NCBI GenBank assembly: GCA_017525915.1
Contig: JAFXSC010000008.1
Location: 1-64,000, forward strand
From: Ruminococcus sp.
GTDB lineage: Bacteria > Bacillota > Clostridia > Oscillospirales > Ruminococcaceae
Direction: 5' to 3'
Length of the DNA stretch: 64,000 nucleotides
Positions within the stretch are counted from its first letter, which is position 1. Each line of letters opens with the position of its first letter. The position numbers and the translations under genes are program-made. Shown here in pieces: positions 52,076-60,990 of the stretch. Below the pieces are notes generated by a model that saw only the letters and a list, made by a program, of their open reading frames with translations, was not told where the DNA came from and made no database searches.

Positions 52076-54292
52076 ATGAGCGACAATTTATACGAGCAGT
52101 GGTACGGTGAATTCCGCGACCTCATAGACGGCTTCAGCGATGACAGCCTTTTTAGCACGTTCGATCAGCTCATCCATTCCAGCCGCAACACCTTTGCCAT
52201 GAATCGTAAGATAATGGAGAAGGTAATAGACGTATCGTGGGTCGAGGCTATTGAGAACGGTATGATACACCTTGACAACGTCCTCCGCGCACCGAGAAAG
52301 ACCATCGAGGACGTTGAGGAGGTCGTTCCCATCGCTCTGTCGAGGAAGATAACCGTTGAATCGGTAAAGCACCTTGCACAGCATACCGACCTTATACAGA
52401 GCATCGACAAGAGGACGGGAAAAATAACGCCCTCGAAGATACTCAACGTCTATAAGGAAGAGAGCATGATGACGTATGAGAACAAGTTCGTGAATACGCT
52501 CATTGACAGGCTTTATATATTCATAAACCGCCGCTACGAGAAGCTTGCGGAGGTAACAAAGGACGAAAAGGTCATGGCACTCGGCTATGACACCGCTATC
52601 GACGACGGAAACGGCGGAAAGTTCCGCATACAGATGAAGGTCGAAACGACCGACAGCCTTGATTCCTACGATTCCAACGGCATAACCATATGGCAGAGAG
52701 TCGAGAAGCTCAAAAAGGCTATCGAGGGCTACAAGGGCTCGGAGCTCTGTCAGACTCTCGGCACATCGTATATTCGTCCGCCGGTAATGCGTACAAACGC
52801 CATCATGAAGAACGTTGACCTCAAAGCCTGCCTTACGCTCTGGCAGTACATCGAGAGCTATGACAAGGCAGGATATGAGATAAATGTTGAAAATACCGCT
52901 GTAAAGCCCGAAGATGACTATATCGAGGACTTCTACAAGGTAATGATACTCAATTTCCTCCTGTTCCGTTCATACAACAGCAGCAGAGAGGATAAGCTGA
53001 AAGAGCTGAAAACTCACAAGCCCAGAACTATCGCGCCAAAGTTTGTCAAGCGCTTCGACAGGGAGCTCGCGAGCGACTACAATATCGAGGCTGAAACAGT
53101 TGCCGGATATGTTACAGGCGGCGGTGAGCTCCAGTTCGTCAGAAAGCTCCCGGAAGACCTCACCGGTATATACGAGGAGCTCAACGAGATAATCGACACA
53201 GAGCGCGAATACCTCCAGAAGCTCGAAATTGAGCGTCAGGAGCGCCAGAAGGCAAAGGAAGAGGAAGAAGAACGCAGGCTCGAACAAGAGCGCATCGAAG
53301 AAGCCCGCCGTCAGGAGCTCGAACGTATCAGACTCCAGCGTGAGGAGGAGGAGCGCCAGCTCCAGGAAATGCTCGCGAAGAAAAAAGCCGAGCAGGAGGC
53401 AGAGGAGCGCGAGCGCCAGCGCCTTGAAGAAGAGCGCCTTGCACGTCTTGAAGATCTCAGGAAGCGTGAGGAGGCTGCCCGTCTCAGACGTGAGGAGCAG
53501 GAGCGCATAGCTGCCGAGAGAGCTCGTCTTGAGGGCGAGAAGAAGCGTGTAAGAGCAGAGCTCGGTGACGCTGAGGAAGTTGATGTTGACAGGCTCGAGA
53601 CCAAGGCTGCTGCCCGCGGTGAGCGTGAGAAGCGCTTCATTTACGAGCAGATGACCGAGTATGAGATCAGGAAGATCAACGAGCAGATCAGCCAGACCGC
53701 GGAAGGCGCTGAGCAGGAGATCGAGGATCCGCGTGAAGTTGCAGCCCGAATGAAGATCGAGCAGCAGCAGCGTGAAAAGGACCGTGCCGAAAAGGAACGA
53801 GCAGAACGTCTCAAACAGGAGCGCCAGTATTTCGAGAAGAAGCCGTTCGAGAGCATTCGCCGCGAGTATTCGCGCAATCCGTTCTACGTCATTGTCAGGG
53901 CGATACGCTATGTGCTCGCAATGGTATTCGGCTTAGTGCCGAAGAATGCCGACCGTCCGGACTTCAAGAAGAAGCGCGAGGAGCTCGAAGCCCGCAGACA
54001 GCTTCGCATAGATATGAAGCAGAAGCGCAACGTCATGGAGATATATTACAGGAAGTACGCACAGACTTTCGGATATCGCTTCCACCGCTGGCGTGCTGAT
54101 ATGAAGTTCAGGCGCAAACGCCGGAAAGAGGAAAAGAAGCGTCCGAAGCCCGTATACAGACCTCCTGTAATGACCCGTGAGCAGCGCGAAGCTATCCAGC
54201 AGATGATGAACAATCTCTACAAGGAATACCATGTCAGCCGTACCGAGCGCATACGCCGCTGGTGGGCAAACAAGATGCGTAAGTATGAATAA
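52076..54292 (+). CDS. DUF2357-like protein with long coiled coil, partner of the AAA+ ATPase
   Basis: The 738 residues comprise an N-terminal ~370-residue globular part, a Glu/Arg-rich coiled coil (~380-600) and a basic C terminus (~620-738, FRRKRRKEEKKRPKP). The globular part contains 'YENKFVNTLIDRLYIFINRRYEKL' and 'MRTNAIMKNVDLKACLTLWQYIESYD', which resemble DUF2357 proteins paired with McrB-like ATPases. In those, a PD-(D/E)xK nuclease usually follows; here it is replaced by the coiled coil and no nuclease motif is seen. AGGTGA lies 7 bases before ATG 52076; 28 bases after the ATPase gene. The DUF2357 assignment is from pattern memory only. Confidence 0.7.
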   Translation: MSDNLYEQWYGEFRDLIDGFSDDSLFSTFDQLIHSSRNTFAMNRKIMEKVIDVSWVEAIENGMIHLDNVLRAPRKTIEDVEEVVPIALSRKITVESVKHLAQHTDLIQSIDKRTGKITPSKILNVYKEESMMTYENKFVNTLIDRLYIFINRRYEKLAEVTKDEKVMALGYDTAIDDGNGGKFRIQMKVETTDSLDSYDSNGITIWQRVEKLKKAIEGYKGSELCQTLGTSYIRPPVMRTNAIMKNVDLKACLTLWQYIESYDKAGYEINVENTAVKPEDDYIEDFYKVMILNFLLFRSYNSSREDKLKELKTHKPRTIAPKFVKRFDRELASDYNIEAETVAGYVTGGGELQFVRKLPEDLTGIYEELNEIIDTEREYLQKLEIERQERQKAKEEEEERRLEQERIEEARRQELERIRLQREEEERQLQEMLAKKKAEQEAEERERQRLEEERLARLEDLRKREEAARLRREEQERIAAERARLEGEKKRVRAELGDAEEVDVDRLETKAAARGEREKRFIYEQMTEYEIRKINEQISQTAEGAEQEIEDPREVAARMKIEQQQREKDRAEKERAERLKQERQYFEKKPFESIRREYSRNPFYVIVRAIRYVLAMVFGLVPKNADRPDFKKKREELEARRQLRIDMKQKRNVMEIYYRKYAQTFGYRFHRWRADMKFRRKRRKEEKKRPKPVYRPPVMTREQREAIQQMMNNLYKEYHVSRTERIRRWWANKMRKYE

Positions 54293-54310
54293 TGAATCGG
54301 TGGTAAGGTT

Positions 54311-55342
54311 TTGAACAGCGACGAGATTATACAGGAGGAAAGTACCCCGGAGGAGGAAGTCAGCACCCTCAGGAAAAGGCTGAGCTTTGCCGGAAATGCG
54401 GCGATAGCGATAGTCACAGCCGTGCTTGTCGGATTTGTGGCATATGTCATGGTCTGCACGGCAAAGGGCAAACCAGTGAGCGTTTTCGGAAGAAGTCTTC
54501 TGAAAGTCGTTACCGGGAGCATGGAGCCTTCACTCCATACCGGAGATTACATCTATATCAAAAAAGTTCCTGCGGACGAGCTTTCAGCAGGTGATGTCAT
54601 AACCTTCCGCTCGGAGGAGGACGACGTCCGCGGCAAGCTCGTTACCCACAGGATAATAAGCATCGAGCCGGACGGCACATTCATAACCAAGGGCGATGCC
54701 AATCATACCCCCGACCATAAGCATATCAGGGCTGACCAGATAGTCGGGAAGTTTACCGGAAAAGCACGCTTCTACCGGTGGATAGGCTCTTTTGCGGACC
54801 ACAGGAAGCTCATACTCATGGCAGTTATGATATTAATGTCGGCTGCGGCGATCTACGAGGTCAGGACGATCTCAAGGATCACTGCAGAAGCCGCAAGGAA
54901 GAAGGAAGAAGCCGCAGAGGAGGAGCGTGAGGCGCTTATCCGTGAGGCTATCGAGAAGGAGAAGGAACGCCTTGCACAGGCTGCGCTTTCCGAGGAGGAG
55001 CTGCTGAAACTGAAGGAGCAGGCTGAGAAGCCTCCGGCGGCGGAGGAAGCTGTACCGGCTGAGGGCGAAGATGAAGCCCCGGCGGAGGTTGAAGCTGCCG
55101 AAGAGGAAGTCCTCGATGAGGGTGAAGACGAAGCCCCGGCGGAAGTTGAAGCTGCCGTGGAAGAAGTACCTGCGTCGGATGATGCAGAAGCTGCCGATGA
55201 GGGCGTAGTTGAAGTTCCGGCGGAGGAAGCAAAGCCGGAGGTCAAGGCACAGCTGCCGAAGCCTTCCGGGAATAAAGGAAATAACAGCGGCAGCAGAACT
55301 AATAACCGTAAAAAACACAAAAAACGCCGCGGAAAGAGGTGA
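54311..55342 (+). CDS. SipW-type signal peptidase I with acidic C-terminal tail (2)
   Basis: A second signal peptidase of 343 residues. Membrane segment about 27-48, catalytic Ser in VVTGSMEPSLHTGDYIYI, His in LVTHRIISIE, second segment about 170-185 (LILMAVMILMSAAAIY). Then comes a ~150-residue cytosolic tail: Glu/Arg coiled coil, acidic repeats (EDEAPAEVEAAEEEV), and a very basic end (NNRKKHKKRRGKR). Start TTG 54311 follows GGTGGTAAGG, 18 bases after the coiled-coil gene. Two SipW enzymes with different tails in one operon suggest different substrates or tethering to the AAA+ machine. Confidence 0.87.
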   Translation: MNSDEIIQEESTPEEEVSTLRKRLSFAGNAAIAIVTAVLVGFVAYVMVCTAKGKPVSVFGRSLLKVVTGSMEPSLHTGDYIYIKKVPADELSAGDVITFRSEEDDVRGKLVTHRIISIEPDGTFITKGDANHTPDHKHIRADQIVGKFTGKARFYRWIGSFADHRKLILMAVMILMSAAAIYEVRTISRITAEAARKKEEAAEEEREALIREAIEKEKERLAQAALSEEELLKLKEQAEKPPAAEEAVPAEGEDEAPAEVEAAEEEVLDEGEDEAPAEVEAAVEEVPASDDAEAADEGVVEVPAEEAKPEVKAQLPKPSGNKGNNSGSRTNNRKKHKKRRGKR

Positions 55343-55348
55343 TCGGGG

Positions 55349-55801
55349 TTGAATCAGGAAAAGCTGATGAAAAAGAGAATGTGGACAGCCATAATCATGC
55401 TGATCGTCACACTGTTTGCCCTGCTGATATTCATAGGGCTGTATATTGACGAAACGCGGCGCGTCCAGAGGACTTACCGGAAGCAGTACCGGACAGAACT
55501 CCGACACGTTTCCGGCGAGATAGAGGGCTATCTGAATACCGAGGGAGGCTATGATACGCGCTATTCCATGCTGATAGGGTATATGAGCAGCGCGGCTTCG
55601 TATGCGTTCCTGATAGATGACTTTGAAGACAAGCAGAAGATCATAAATGAGCTGAACACCTGTCTGATAAAGTATCCGGAGCAGATGGAGAAGAAGCTTC
55701 CCGAAGTGAAACAGGCGGTCGACGATATTCTTGATGATCTTGACAAGGGATATGACGAGGCTGCGGCTATCGTTGATGATATTAACAAGAAAGGTAATTG
55801 A
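55349..55801 (+). CDS. Small membrane-anchored protein of the SipW/AAA+ operon
   Basis: This 150-residue protein has a basic start, a membrane helix at about 12-33 (AIIMLIVTLFALLIFIGLYI) and a helical outside or inside domain (YRKQYRTELRHVSGEIEGYL, acidic C terminus VDDILDDLDKGYDEAAAIVDDI). No known family recognised. TTG 55349 follows GAGGTGAT. Six bases separate it from sipW-2 and 11 from the next gene, so it belongs to the operon and may be a structural partner. Confidence 0.72.
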   Translation: MNQEKLMKKRMWTAIIMLIVTLFALLIFIGLYIDETRRVQRTYRKQYRTELRHVSGEIEGYLNTEGGYDTRYSMLIGYMSSAASYAFLIDDFEDKQKIINELNTCLIKYPEQMEKKLPEVKQAVDDILDDLDKGYDEAAAIVDDINKKGN

Positions 55802-55812
55802 GGTGGAATAGA

Positions 55813-56049
55813 ATGAGTGCATGGAGTGAAAAGAGAAAGATCAAAAAAGAGATCAAGGTTTGTTTGCAGACTATCGAGGAGATCGAGCGTAAGCGTTCAA
55901 GATCGCAGTCGGCGCTCGTTCAGGCTGTTCTTTTGCAGGAAACACCGGAGGAAAGCGACGTTGAGTGGTTCAATAAGTATACCGGTGAGATCACAGCCTG
56001 CCGTAATCATATGATCGAGCTGCAAAAGAAACTCAAATCTCTTGGCTGA
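55813..56049 (+). CDS. Small helical protein, last gene of the SipW/AAA+ operon
   Basis: A 78-residue basic/acidic helical protein (MSAWSEKRKIKKEIKVCLQTIEEIERKR...) with no membrane segment, likely one or two coiled coils. ATG 55813 has GAGGTGG 8 bases before it; an in-frame TTG at 55798 is less suitable. It is followed by a terminator. Function unknown; probably cytosolic partner of the machine encoded upstream. Confidence 0.68.
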   Translation: MSAWSEKRKIKKEIKVCLQTIEEIERKRSRSQSALVQAVLLQETPEESDVEWFNKYTGEITACRNHMIELQKKLKSLG

Positions 56050-56065
56050 TGTTTTCGTATAGCAT

Positions 56066-56094
56066 AAGACCGCCTTTACAGGCGGTCTTGTTTT
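56066..56094. terminator. Terminator closing the SipW/AAA+ operon
   Basis: AAGACCGCC/GGCGGTCTT stem (56066-56074, 56081-56089), then GTTTT on the plus strand; the converging M50 gene ends beside it. Confidence 0.85.
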
Positions 56095-56651
56095 ATCCGG
56101 CAGTCTGAGTGTTCGCTGAGGAGGAGAATGAGCGAGGCTATGAAGAGGGGGGCGGTACCGTGTCCGCCTGAGACAGTTATCAGCAGCAGAACTGCGGAAA
56201 TACCGGCTCTCAGTGCCATTGACAGGCGGCAGAACGTATCCTCGTGGACAGCGCCCTCGGAGAGGAGCGATATTATCGCGCCGCCGTCCAGTCTCCGGTA
56301 TGGGAGAAGGTTGTATATCGCAGCGGCAAGGCTCAGAACTGCGAACTGTCCCGATGTAATGAGCCAGAGAAGTATATTTGCGGCAGGACCGGCGGCAAGC
56401 ACGCAAAGCTCCCGGAAGCGCGGCTGGAGGCGGCATTTCGAGGTCTTCATGATTATCCCGAATCCCGTGATATCGACCGATACTATGTGTATGCCGAAGA
56501 ACGAAGCGGCAGCTATATGTCCGGCTTCGTGGACGGCACAGACCGTGTAGAACCCGAGCATCAGCGAGCTGTCTCGAAGCATGAACAGCAGGGCGTTGAA
56601 GACAAAGAACGAGAACCGGAAGTGTATCCGCGGACGGCGTGAATTCGTCAC
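56076..56651 (-). CDS. Site-2-protease-like M50 metallopeptidase
   Basis: This 191-residue membrane protein has the zinc motif HEAGH in YTVCAVHEAGHIAAASFFG, AGPAANILLWL and the third ligand region NLLPYRRLDGG, the three blocks of M50 intramembrane proteases such as SpoIVFB. It has no PDZ or CBS domain. GTG 56651 is preferred: it overlaps the upstream stop (GTGA) and GAGG lies 7 bases earlier. Substrate unknown; the sigma/anti-sigma pair at 25-28 kb is one speculative target. Confidence 0.85.
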   Translation of the reverse strand: MTNSRRPRIHFRFSFFVFNALLFMLRDSSLMLGFYTVCAVHEAGHIAAASFFGIHIVSVDITGFGIIMKTSKCRLQPRFRELCVLAAGPAANILLWLITSGQFAVLSLAAAIYNLLPYRRLDGGAIISLLSEGAVHEDTFCRLSMALRAGISAVLLLITVSGGHGTAPLFIASLILLLSEHSDCRIKQDRL

Positions 56652-56902
56652 AGCAGTCCCTCGATGAAGCATATCGGGTTGCCTATGATCTCGTCCTGCG
56701 ACCGTGTGAGCTCTGCAAGGCGGCTGAATACCGGATCGGCGATGTCCGGCAGAAACATATGCGCTGCAAAGAATACCCCTGCAAGTATCAGGCAGAGGGC
56801 TGCCTGCATAGCTGCCGCATCGTCGATACGGCGGCGGTCGTAGATGCTCAGAAGCTCCCTGTCATCAGCAATGACGCCCTCATTGATAGCATTATTGTCC
56901 AT
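56648..56902 (-). CDS. Small membrane protein coupled to the M50 protease
   Basis: This 84-residue protein has an acidic start (MDNNAINEGVIADDREL), one membrane segment (AALCLILAGVFFAAHMFL) and a short tail. AGGAGG precedes ATG 56902. Its stop overlaps the protease start by 4 bases, so the two are coupled; it could be a regulator or substrate of the protease. No family recognised. Confidence 0.65.
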   Translation of the reverse strand: MDNNAINEGVIADDRELLSIYDRRRIDDAAAMQAALCLILAGVFFAAHMFLPDIADPVFSRLAELTRSQDEIIGNPICFIEGLL

Positions 56903-56954
56903 AGCTGCACCTCCTGCACAGTCAATGATATGCGCGGAGAGCAGGGTATATGCA

Positions 56955-56984
56955 GAAAAAGGAGGCTCTGCAGAGTCTCCTTTT
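56955..56984 (-). terminator. Terminator of the pectate lyase gene
   Basis: AAAAGGAG-x-CTC stem (56957-56968, 56973-56984) with one mismatch and a T-run on either side. Confidence 0.7.
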
Positions 56985-57015
56985 CCTGTATCATTATATT
57001 TATTGGGGGGGAAGG

Positions 57016-60000
57016 TTAGGTTAGAGAGGTTACGATACCGAGTTTATACTGCTGTATCCTGAGAGCGTCCTTGTTGGTGATGCCGGGAGTGCCGTCAACA
57101 TCTGCATTAGCCTCGCCCTTGTCGGAGAGCTTGTACTTGTCGGGATTGCCGATCGACTGCATGATGAATACCGCGTCTGCCATATTCACCTGACCGTCGC
57201 AGTTCGCATCGCCGGGAGTGCGCTCATTTCCGGGTGTTGCGGGCTCGCCTGATGCTGCATATACCATATAGAAGAGGTTGGCAGTATCAGCCTTTGTAAC
57301 GCTGTGAGAGCCTGCTGCGAGGTCAACAGTTATGATACCGTCGCCTGATGCGGTATATCTTGTGCCGTCGACCGTGATAGTTGCTGCCGGCTCAACAAAT
57401 ACGAGGGTAAGTGTGCCTGCTGAAGGAGCATTGAAGCCTATTGATGTAGCAGTTTCGAGCTTCAGGCACTGAGTGAGGGACTTGCCTGCATAGTTCACTG
57501 TGCCCTTTGAGGTAGAGAGGTTGCCGCTTATCGAGTAGAAGCTGCTGTCAGTGCCGTTTGCCGTGAAATCGTGGATATAATTGCCTGCGACCGGTACATT
57601 GCCTGTTGTAGTAGTGGTCGTGATGGTTGTTGTCGTTGTGGAGGTGCTTGAACCGGGCTGCGGAGAAGTTGTTGAAGCAGCATACGGGTCAGGAGTCGAA
57701 GCCTGAGAAATGCCGCCGCTCATTCTGTATCCGAGGGACTTGTAGGTGCCGTTGGCAGTCGTTTCCGCGAAGCCGCCGGGATTGGGTGAACCGTCCGCCT
57801 TACGCCATGACTTGTGGAAATCGGTTCCCATTCCGGCAACGCTGAGAGATACGAAGTCGGAATCCGAAGGCGTAACGACACTGCCGTTCTGGGGCTGAGA
57901 GCCGGTAGCAGTGAACGAGCCGGGCTCATAGTAATACTTGCTGTTGTAGTACAGAGCATTCTTCACGATGCCCTTGAACTTGTCGTTTGCAAGCTTGATA
58001 CCAGCCGCATTGGTCTTTGATACCTTAGAGGTATTGTAGTAGGTGACGATGTTCTGGATATCCGCATCAGCTGCACAGCGATAAACGAAGTAGTTAGCCT
58101 TGCCGTTGCCGCCGATGCCGTTGTTGTAGGCGGTACAGTTTTTCAGCACGCCGAACAGCGGATTATTGTTGTCGGTGAAGCCGCAGTTGAGGTTCTCGAA
58201 GGCGAGACAGTTCTCAACGACATGGCGGGTGCCTACACCGCCGCCGCCGAGCTTGAAGCCGTTTCCGTCACATCCGCCGTAGCCTCTGCCGTCCTCAGTG
58301 AAGCCGTTGCGGAAGGCGATACAGTTCTTTATCGTTACCACGCCGGTAGGACCGGTAGCTTCCTTGGCGTAGAGGTCCCAGCCGTCATCGGAGTTGTTGT
58401 AAGCCATACAGCCGTCAAAGACATTGCCCTGTCCGCAGGTGAGCTTAGCAGCGAAGCCGTCCGCATTCTCCATAGTTGCGTCATCGCAGTTGTTCTTGGA
58501 GGTGCAGTTCTTGACGAGGTTGTTCGTCGGCCACTGTGAAATGTCCGAGTAGGAGCCGTTGTACCGTGATATCTGGAGACCGGTGTCCTGATTTCTGTTG
58601 AAGGTCATCATCTCGATGATGTTGTTATCCCCTGAAAGGAGCATACCGTTATCGCCCGCATTGGCGATCTCGAAGCCGTAGAAATGCCAGTATGAACCGT
58701 CCAGAACGAAGCCTCTTGCCGCTCCGTCAACTGCCTGACCCGTGAAGTCGAACTTAACACTTGCGCCGGGATAAGCAGCGATAGTCTTGTATTTGCCTGC
58801 TGCGCCTGAATTTGCTTCCTCGATCATGATAGTGCTGGTGTACTTGTAAGTGCCTTCGAGGAGGTAGATATAGCCGCCTGCCGGAACTGACTTTATAGCC
58901 GTGAGAACATCGGTAGGCGAGTTCACGGACTTTCCGTCTCCGCCGCCGTTCGGTGAAGCGTATATAACATTTGCACCGGTAACGGGAGTAACAGTGCCGC
59001 CTGTTGTGGTGACAGTCGTGGTAGTTGTGCTCTGTGTAGTAGTTGTAGTGATATCGGTAACGATAGGCTGAGTTGAAACGGAAGGCGCTGAACCGTCCTC
59101 AACGAAGCCGCTGCCGATATGGGTGATGCTGTCCTTGTAGTTCACAAGTGCGGACTTGAGTCCGGTGTTTACAGTGTAGCTCTGGTCATCGACCGAGTTG
59201 TTGAATGTCCACTTCATGTCGCCGCCGTCAACACGTCCTGCATTTGCGGTAACGATAGCGGGAACGTCCTCGGCCTTGTCGGGAGTGTACTTGTACATAC
59301 TCGCTGAGGTATCGAAGTTGTTGTATGCCGTGCCGCCCTGCTTTGCCTTGACTGAGGAAGGAACAGCCTCGTTCCTTGAAGAAGCCTCATAAGCATCGAA
59401 TTCTGTATTGTTCTGCTGGTAGGTGGTGTAAGCCTTCTGACCAGTCATATAGTTGCCGTAGGACTTGATGACACCGCCGTCCTCGCCGGAGAATATACCG
59501 CCTGCGCCGACATCCGAGCCCTGCATAGAGATGAGCATGGGGTAGTTGCAGTTGCGGTAGTAGTTGTTCTCAACGAAGCATGAAGCGCCCATAGTCACAC
59601 CGACGCCGTACTTGGCATTGCCGTCGTAGTAGTTGTTGTAGCAGTGTACCGAGCAGGTGCGTATTCTCGGGTGACGGGAATCGGAGTGATCGTACCAGTT
59701 GTGGTGGTAGGTGATATAATTCTCGGTGGACTCCGACTTCATACCCTGGAGATTGCACTTTCCGTTATCCCAGAAGTGGTTGTAGGAGTGGGTAACATAG
59801 GACGAAGTCTTGGTATCGAGAGCACCGTCTCCCTTCACCTGATCGGCGTCAGAACCTGCATCGCCGTAGAAGAAATCGCAGTTGTGGACCCATACATGAT
59901 CATTGCCCTGCTGGAGACCGCAGTCATCGCCCTCAGAGCTGTTGCAGTTCATGAAGCCGATATTTCTTACCTCAACGTTTGAGGAATTCTTCATGACGAG

Positions 60001-60750
60001 ACCGAAGCCGTTGAAGGTAGCATCGCTGCCGATACCCTCTATCGTAAGACCGCAGGCAGCGGTGTCGATGTAGAGGTCTCCCTTTGTGAGCACAGCCGGG
60101 TCAGTGATATTGCCAATGAACCTGATACAAACAGGTCCGCACTTTGTATTGCTCTTTAAGTTTGTGATAATATTCTGAACGCCTGTGAGTGAAGTTGCTG
60201 TACCCTTCTTATCAGGGAGCGAAACGGTAACGCTGTCCTTGGTGGCGTTGGTGACATATACCACAGTTGCATTGCTCTTGAGTGTGCCGTCTTCGTTATA
60301 AGCACCTGAGGATGAGCCGTTCACGAAGCCGAATCCGGAGCGGTCGTGAGCCTTTGCCGAGACTACAGCCTCACCTGCCTTTGAAGTGTCCTCATTTCCG
60401 CTGATAACGGGAACGATCCTCATGGTATGGCTGCCTGCTTTAAGACCGACAGCATCGGCTCTGAGATAGCCGGGATACTGTCTTACAAGCATCGAGTCGA
60501 TCTTTGTTCCGTCAACGTAGACCTTGTAGTCGGAAGCGCCTGCAACGGAAGACCATGTAGCGTAGATGCCCTCGCCGTAGCCGGCAGAGGAGAGTATCTT
60601 CACGCTGGTCTCGACAGCGGCATCAGCGGTGATGCTGCCGCCGGTGATGAACGGACTGTAACTTCCGGAAGGTGCGGCGATACAGGTTACCGTAAGTACG
60701 GCAGCCGCAGCAGCAGAAGCAGCCCTCTTTCTCATAAGCTTGTTATTCAT
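57016..60750 (-). CDS. Secreted two-domain pectate lyase (PL1 and PL9) with type I dockerin
   Basis: The 1244 residues run: signal peptide (1-~40); a fibronectin-III-like domain (~45-140); a PL1 pectate lyase (~165-450: GIGSDATFNGFGLVMKNSSNVEVRNIGF, DHVWVHNCDFFYGDAGSDAD, VTHSYNHFWDNGK, HHNWYDHSDSRHPRIR); a Thr-rich linker; a PL9-type beta helix (~590-960: IYLLEGTYKYTSTIMIE, DNGMLLSGDNNIIEMMTF, NADGFAAKLTCGQGNVFDGCMAYNNSDDGWDLY); a second Thr-rich linker (~1040); a beta-sandwich, possibly carbohydrate-binding (~1055-1170); and a dockerin with two calcium loops (DANCDGQVNMADAVFIMQ and NADVDGTPGITNKDALRIQQ). It cuts polygalacturonate by beta-elimination on the cellulosome. ATG 60750 follows TGGAGGG. 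Confidence 0.93.
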   Translation of the reverse strand: MNNKLMRKRAASAAAAAVLTVTCIAAPSGSYSPFITGGSITADAAVETSVKILSSAGYGEGIYATWSSVAGASDYKVYVDGTKIDSMLVRQYPGYLRADAVGLKAGSHTMRIVPVISGNEDTSKAGEAVVSAKAHDRSGFGFVNGSSSGAYNEDGTLKSNATVVYVTNATKDSVTVSLPDKKGTATSLTGVQNIITNLKSNTKCGPVCIRFIGNITDPAVLTKGDLYIDTAACGLTIEGIGSDATFNGFGLVMKNSSNVEVRNIGFMNCNSSEGDDCGLQQGNDHVWVHNCDFFYGDAGSDADQVKGDGALDTKTSSYVTHSYNHFWDNGKCNLQGMKSESTENYITYHHNWYDHSDSRHPRIRTCSVHCYNNYYDGNAKYGVGVTMGASCFVENNYYRNCNYPMLISMQGSDVGAGGIFSGEDGGVIKSYGNYMTGQKAYTTYQQNNTEFDAYEASSRNEAVPSSVKAKQGGTAYNNFDTSASMYKYTPDKAEDVPAIVTANAGRVDGGDMKWTFNNSVDDQSYTVNTGLKSALVNYKDSITHIGSGFVEDGSAPSVSTQPIVTDITTTTTQSTTTTTVTTTGGTVTPVTGANVIYASPNGGGDGKSVNSPTDVLTAIKSVPAGGYIYLLEGTYKYTSTIMIEEANSGAAGKYKTIAAYPGASVKFDFTGQAVDGAARGFVLDGSYWHFYGFEIANAGDNGMLLSGDNNIIEMMTFNRNQDTGLQISRYNGSYSDISQWPTNNLVKNCTSKNNCDDATMENADGFAAKLTCGQGNVFDGCMAYNNSDDGWDLYAKEATGPTGVVTIKNCIAFRNGFTEDGRGYGGCDGNGFKLGGGGVGTRHVVENCLAFENLNCGFTDNNNPLFGVLKNCTAYNNGIGGNGKANYFVYRCAADADIQNIVTYYNTSKVSKTNAAGIKLANDKFKGIVKNALYYNSKYYYEPGSFTATGSQPQNGSVVTPSDSDFVSLSVAGMGTDFHKSWRKADGSPNPGGFAETTANGTYKSLGYRMSGGISQASTPDPYAASTTSPQPGSSTSTTTTTITTTTTTGNVPVAGNYIHDFTANGTDSSFYSISGNLSTSKGTVNYAGKSLTQCLKLETATSIGFNAPSAGTLTLVFVEPAATITVDGTRYTASGDGIITVDLAAGSHSVTKADTANLFYMVYAASGEPATPGNERTPGDANCDGQVNMADAVFIMQSIGNPDKYKLSDKGEANADVDGTPGITNKDALRIQQYKLGIVTSLT

Positions 60751-60836
60751 AATGTTTCCCTCCAAAAAATCCGTTCCTGTAAGCGGAACGGTACGCGGAC
60801 GCTTCCCCTGACGCGCCCGGCCTCACATCTTATGAT

Positions 60837-60871
60837 ATTATTATAAATGATAGCGGAGGATTTTTCAATGA
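60837..60871 (-). promoter_or_regulatory. Promoter of the pectate lyase gene
   Basis: Minus-strand TTGAAA, 17 bases, TATAAT about 90 bases before the gene start. Confidence 0.75.
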
Positions 60872-60954
60872 TAAATAATACTCATTAACTGATATTTTGC
60901 GCTTTTGGATAGTCATGTCTCGCGCAATAGTTCATATACTGCTTAGAGGGTACA

Positions 60955-60984
60955 AGAAAAGCGGACGGGGAATATCCGTCCGCT
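60955..60984 (-). terminator. Terminator of the zinc-ribbon membrane-protein operon
   Basis: AGCGGACGG/CCGTCCGCT stem then TTTTCTTG on the minus strand. Confidence 0.85.
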
Positions 60985-60990
60985 GAAATA

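Noticed and set aside
50470-54292. McrBC-type restriction system
   Set aside because: The ATPase has a membrane anchor, its partner has a coiled coil instead of a nuclease motif, and both lie inside a signal peptidase operon.
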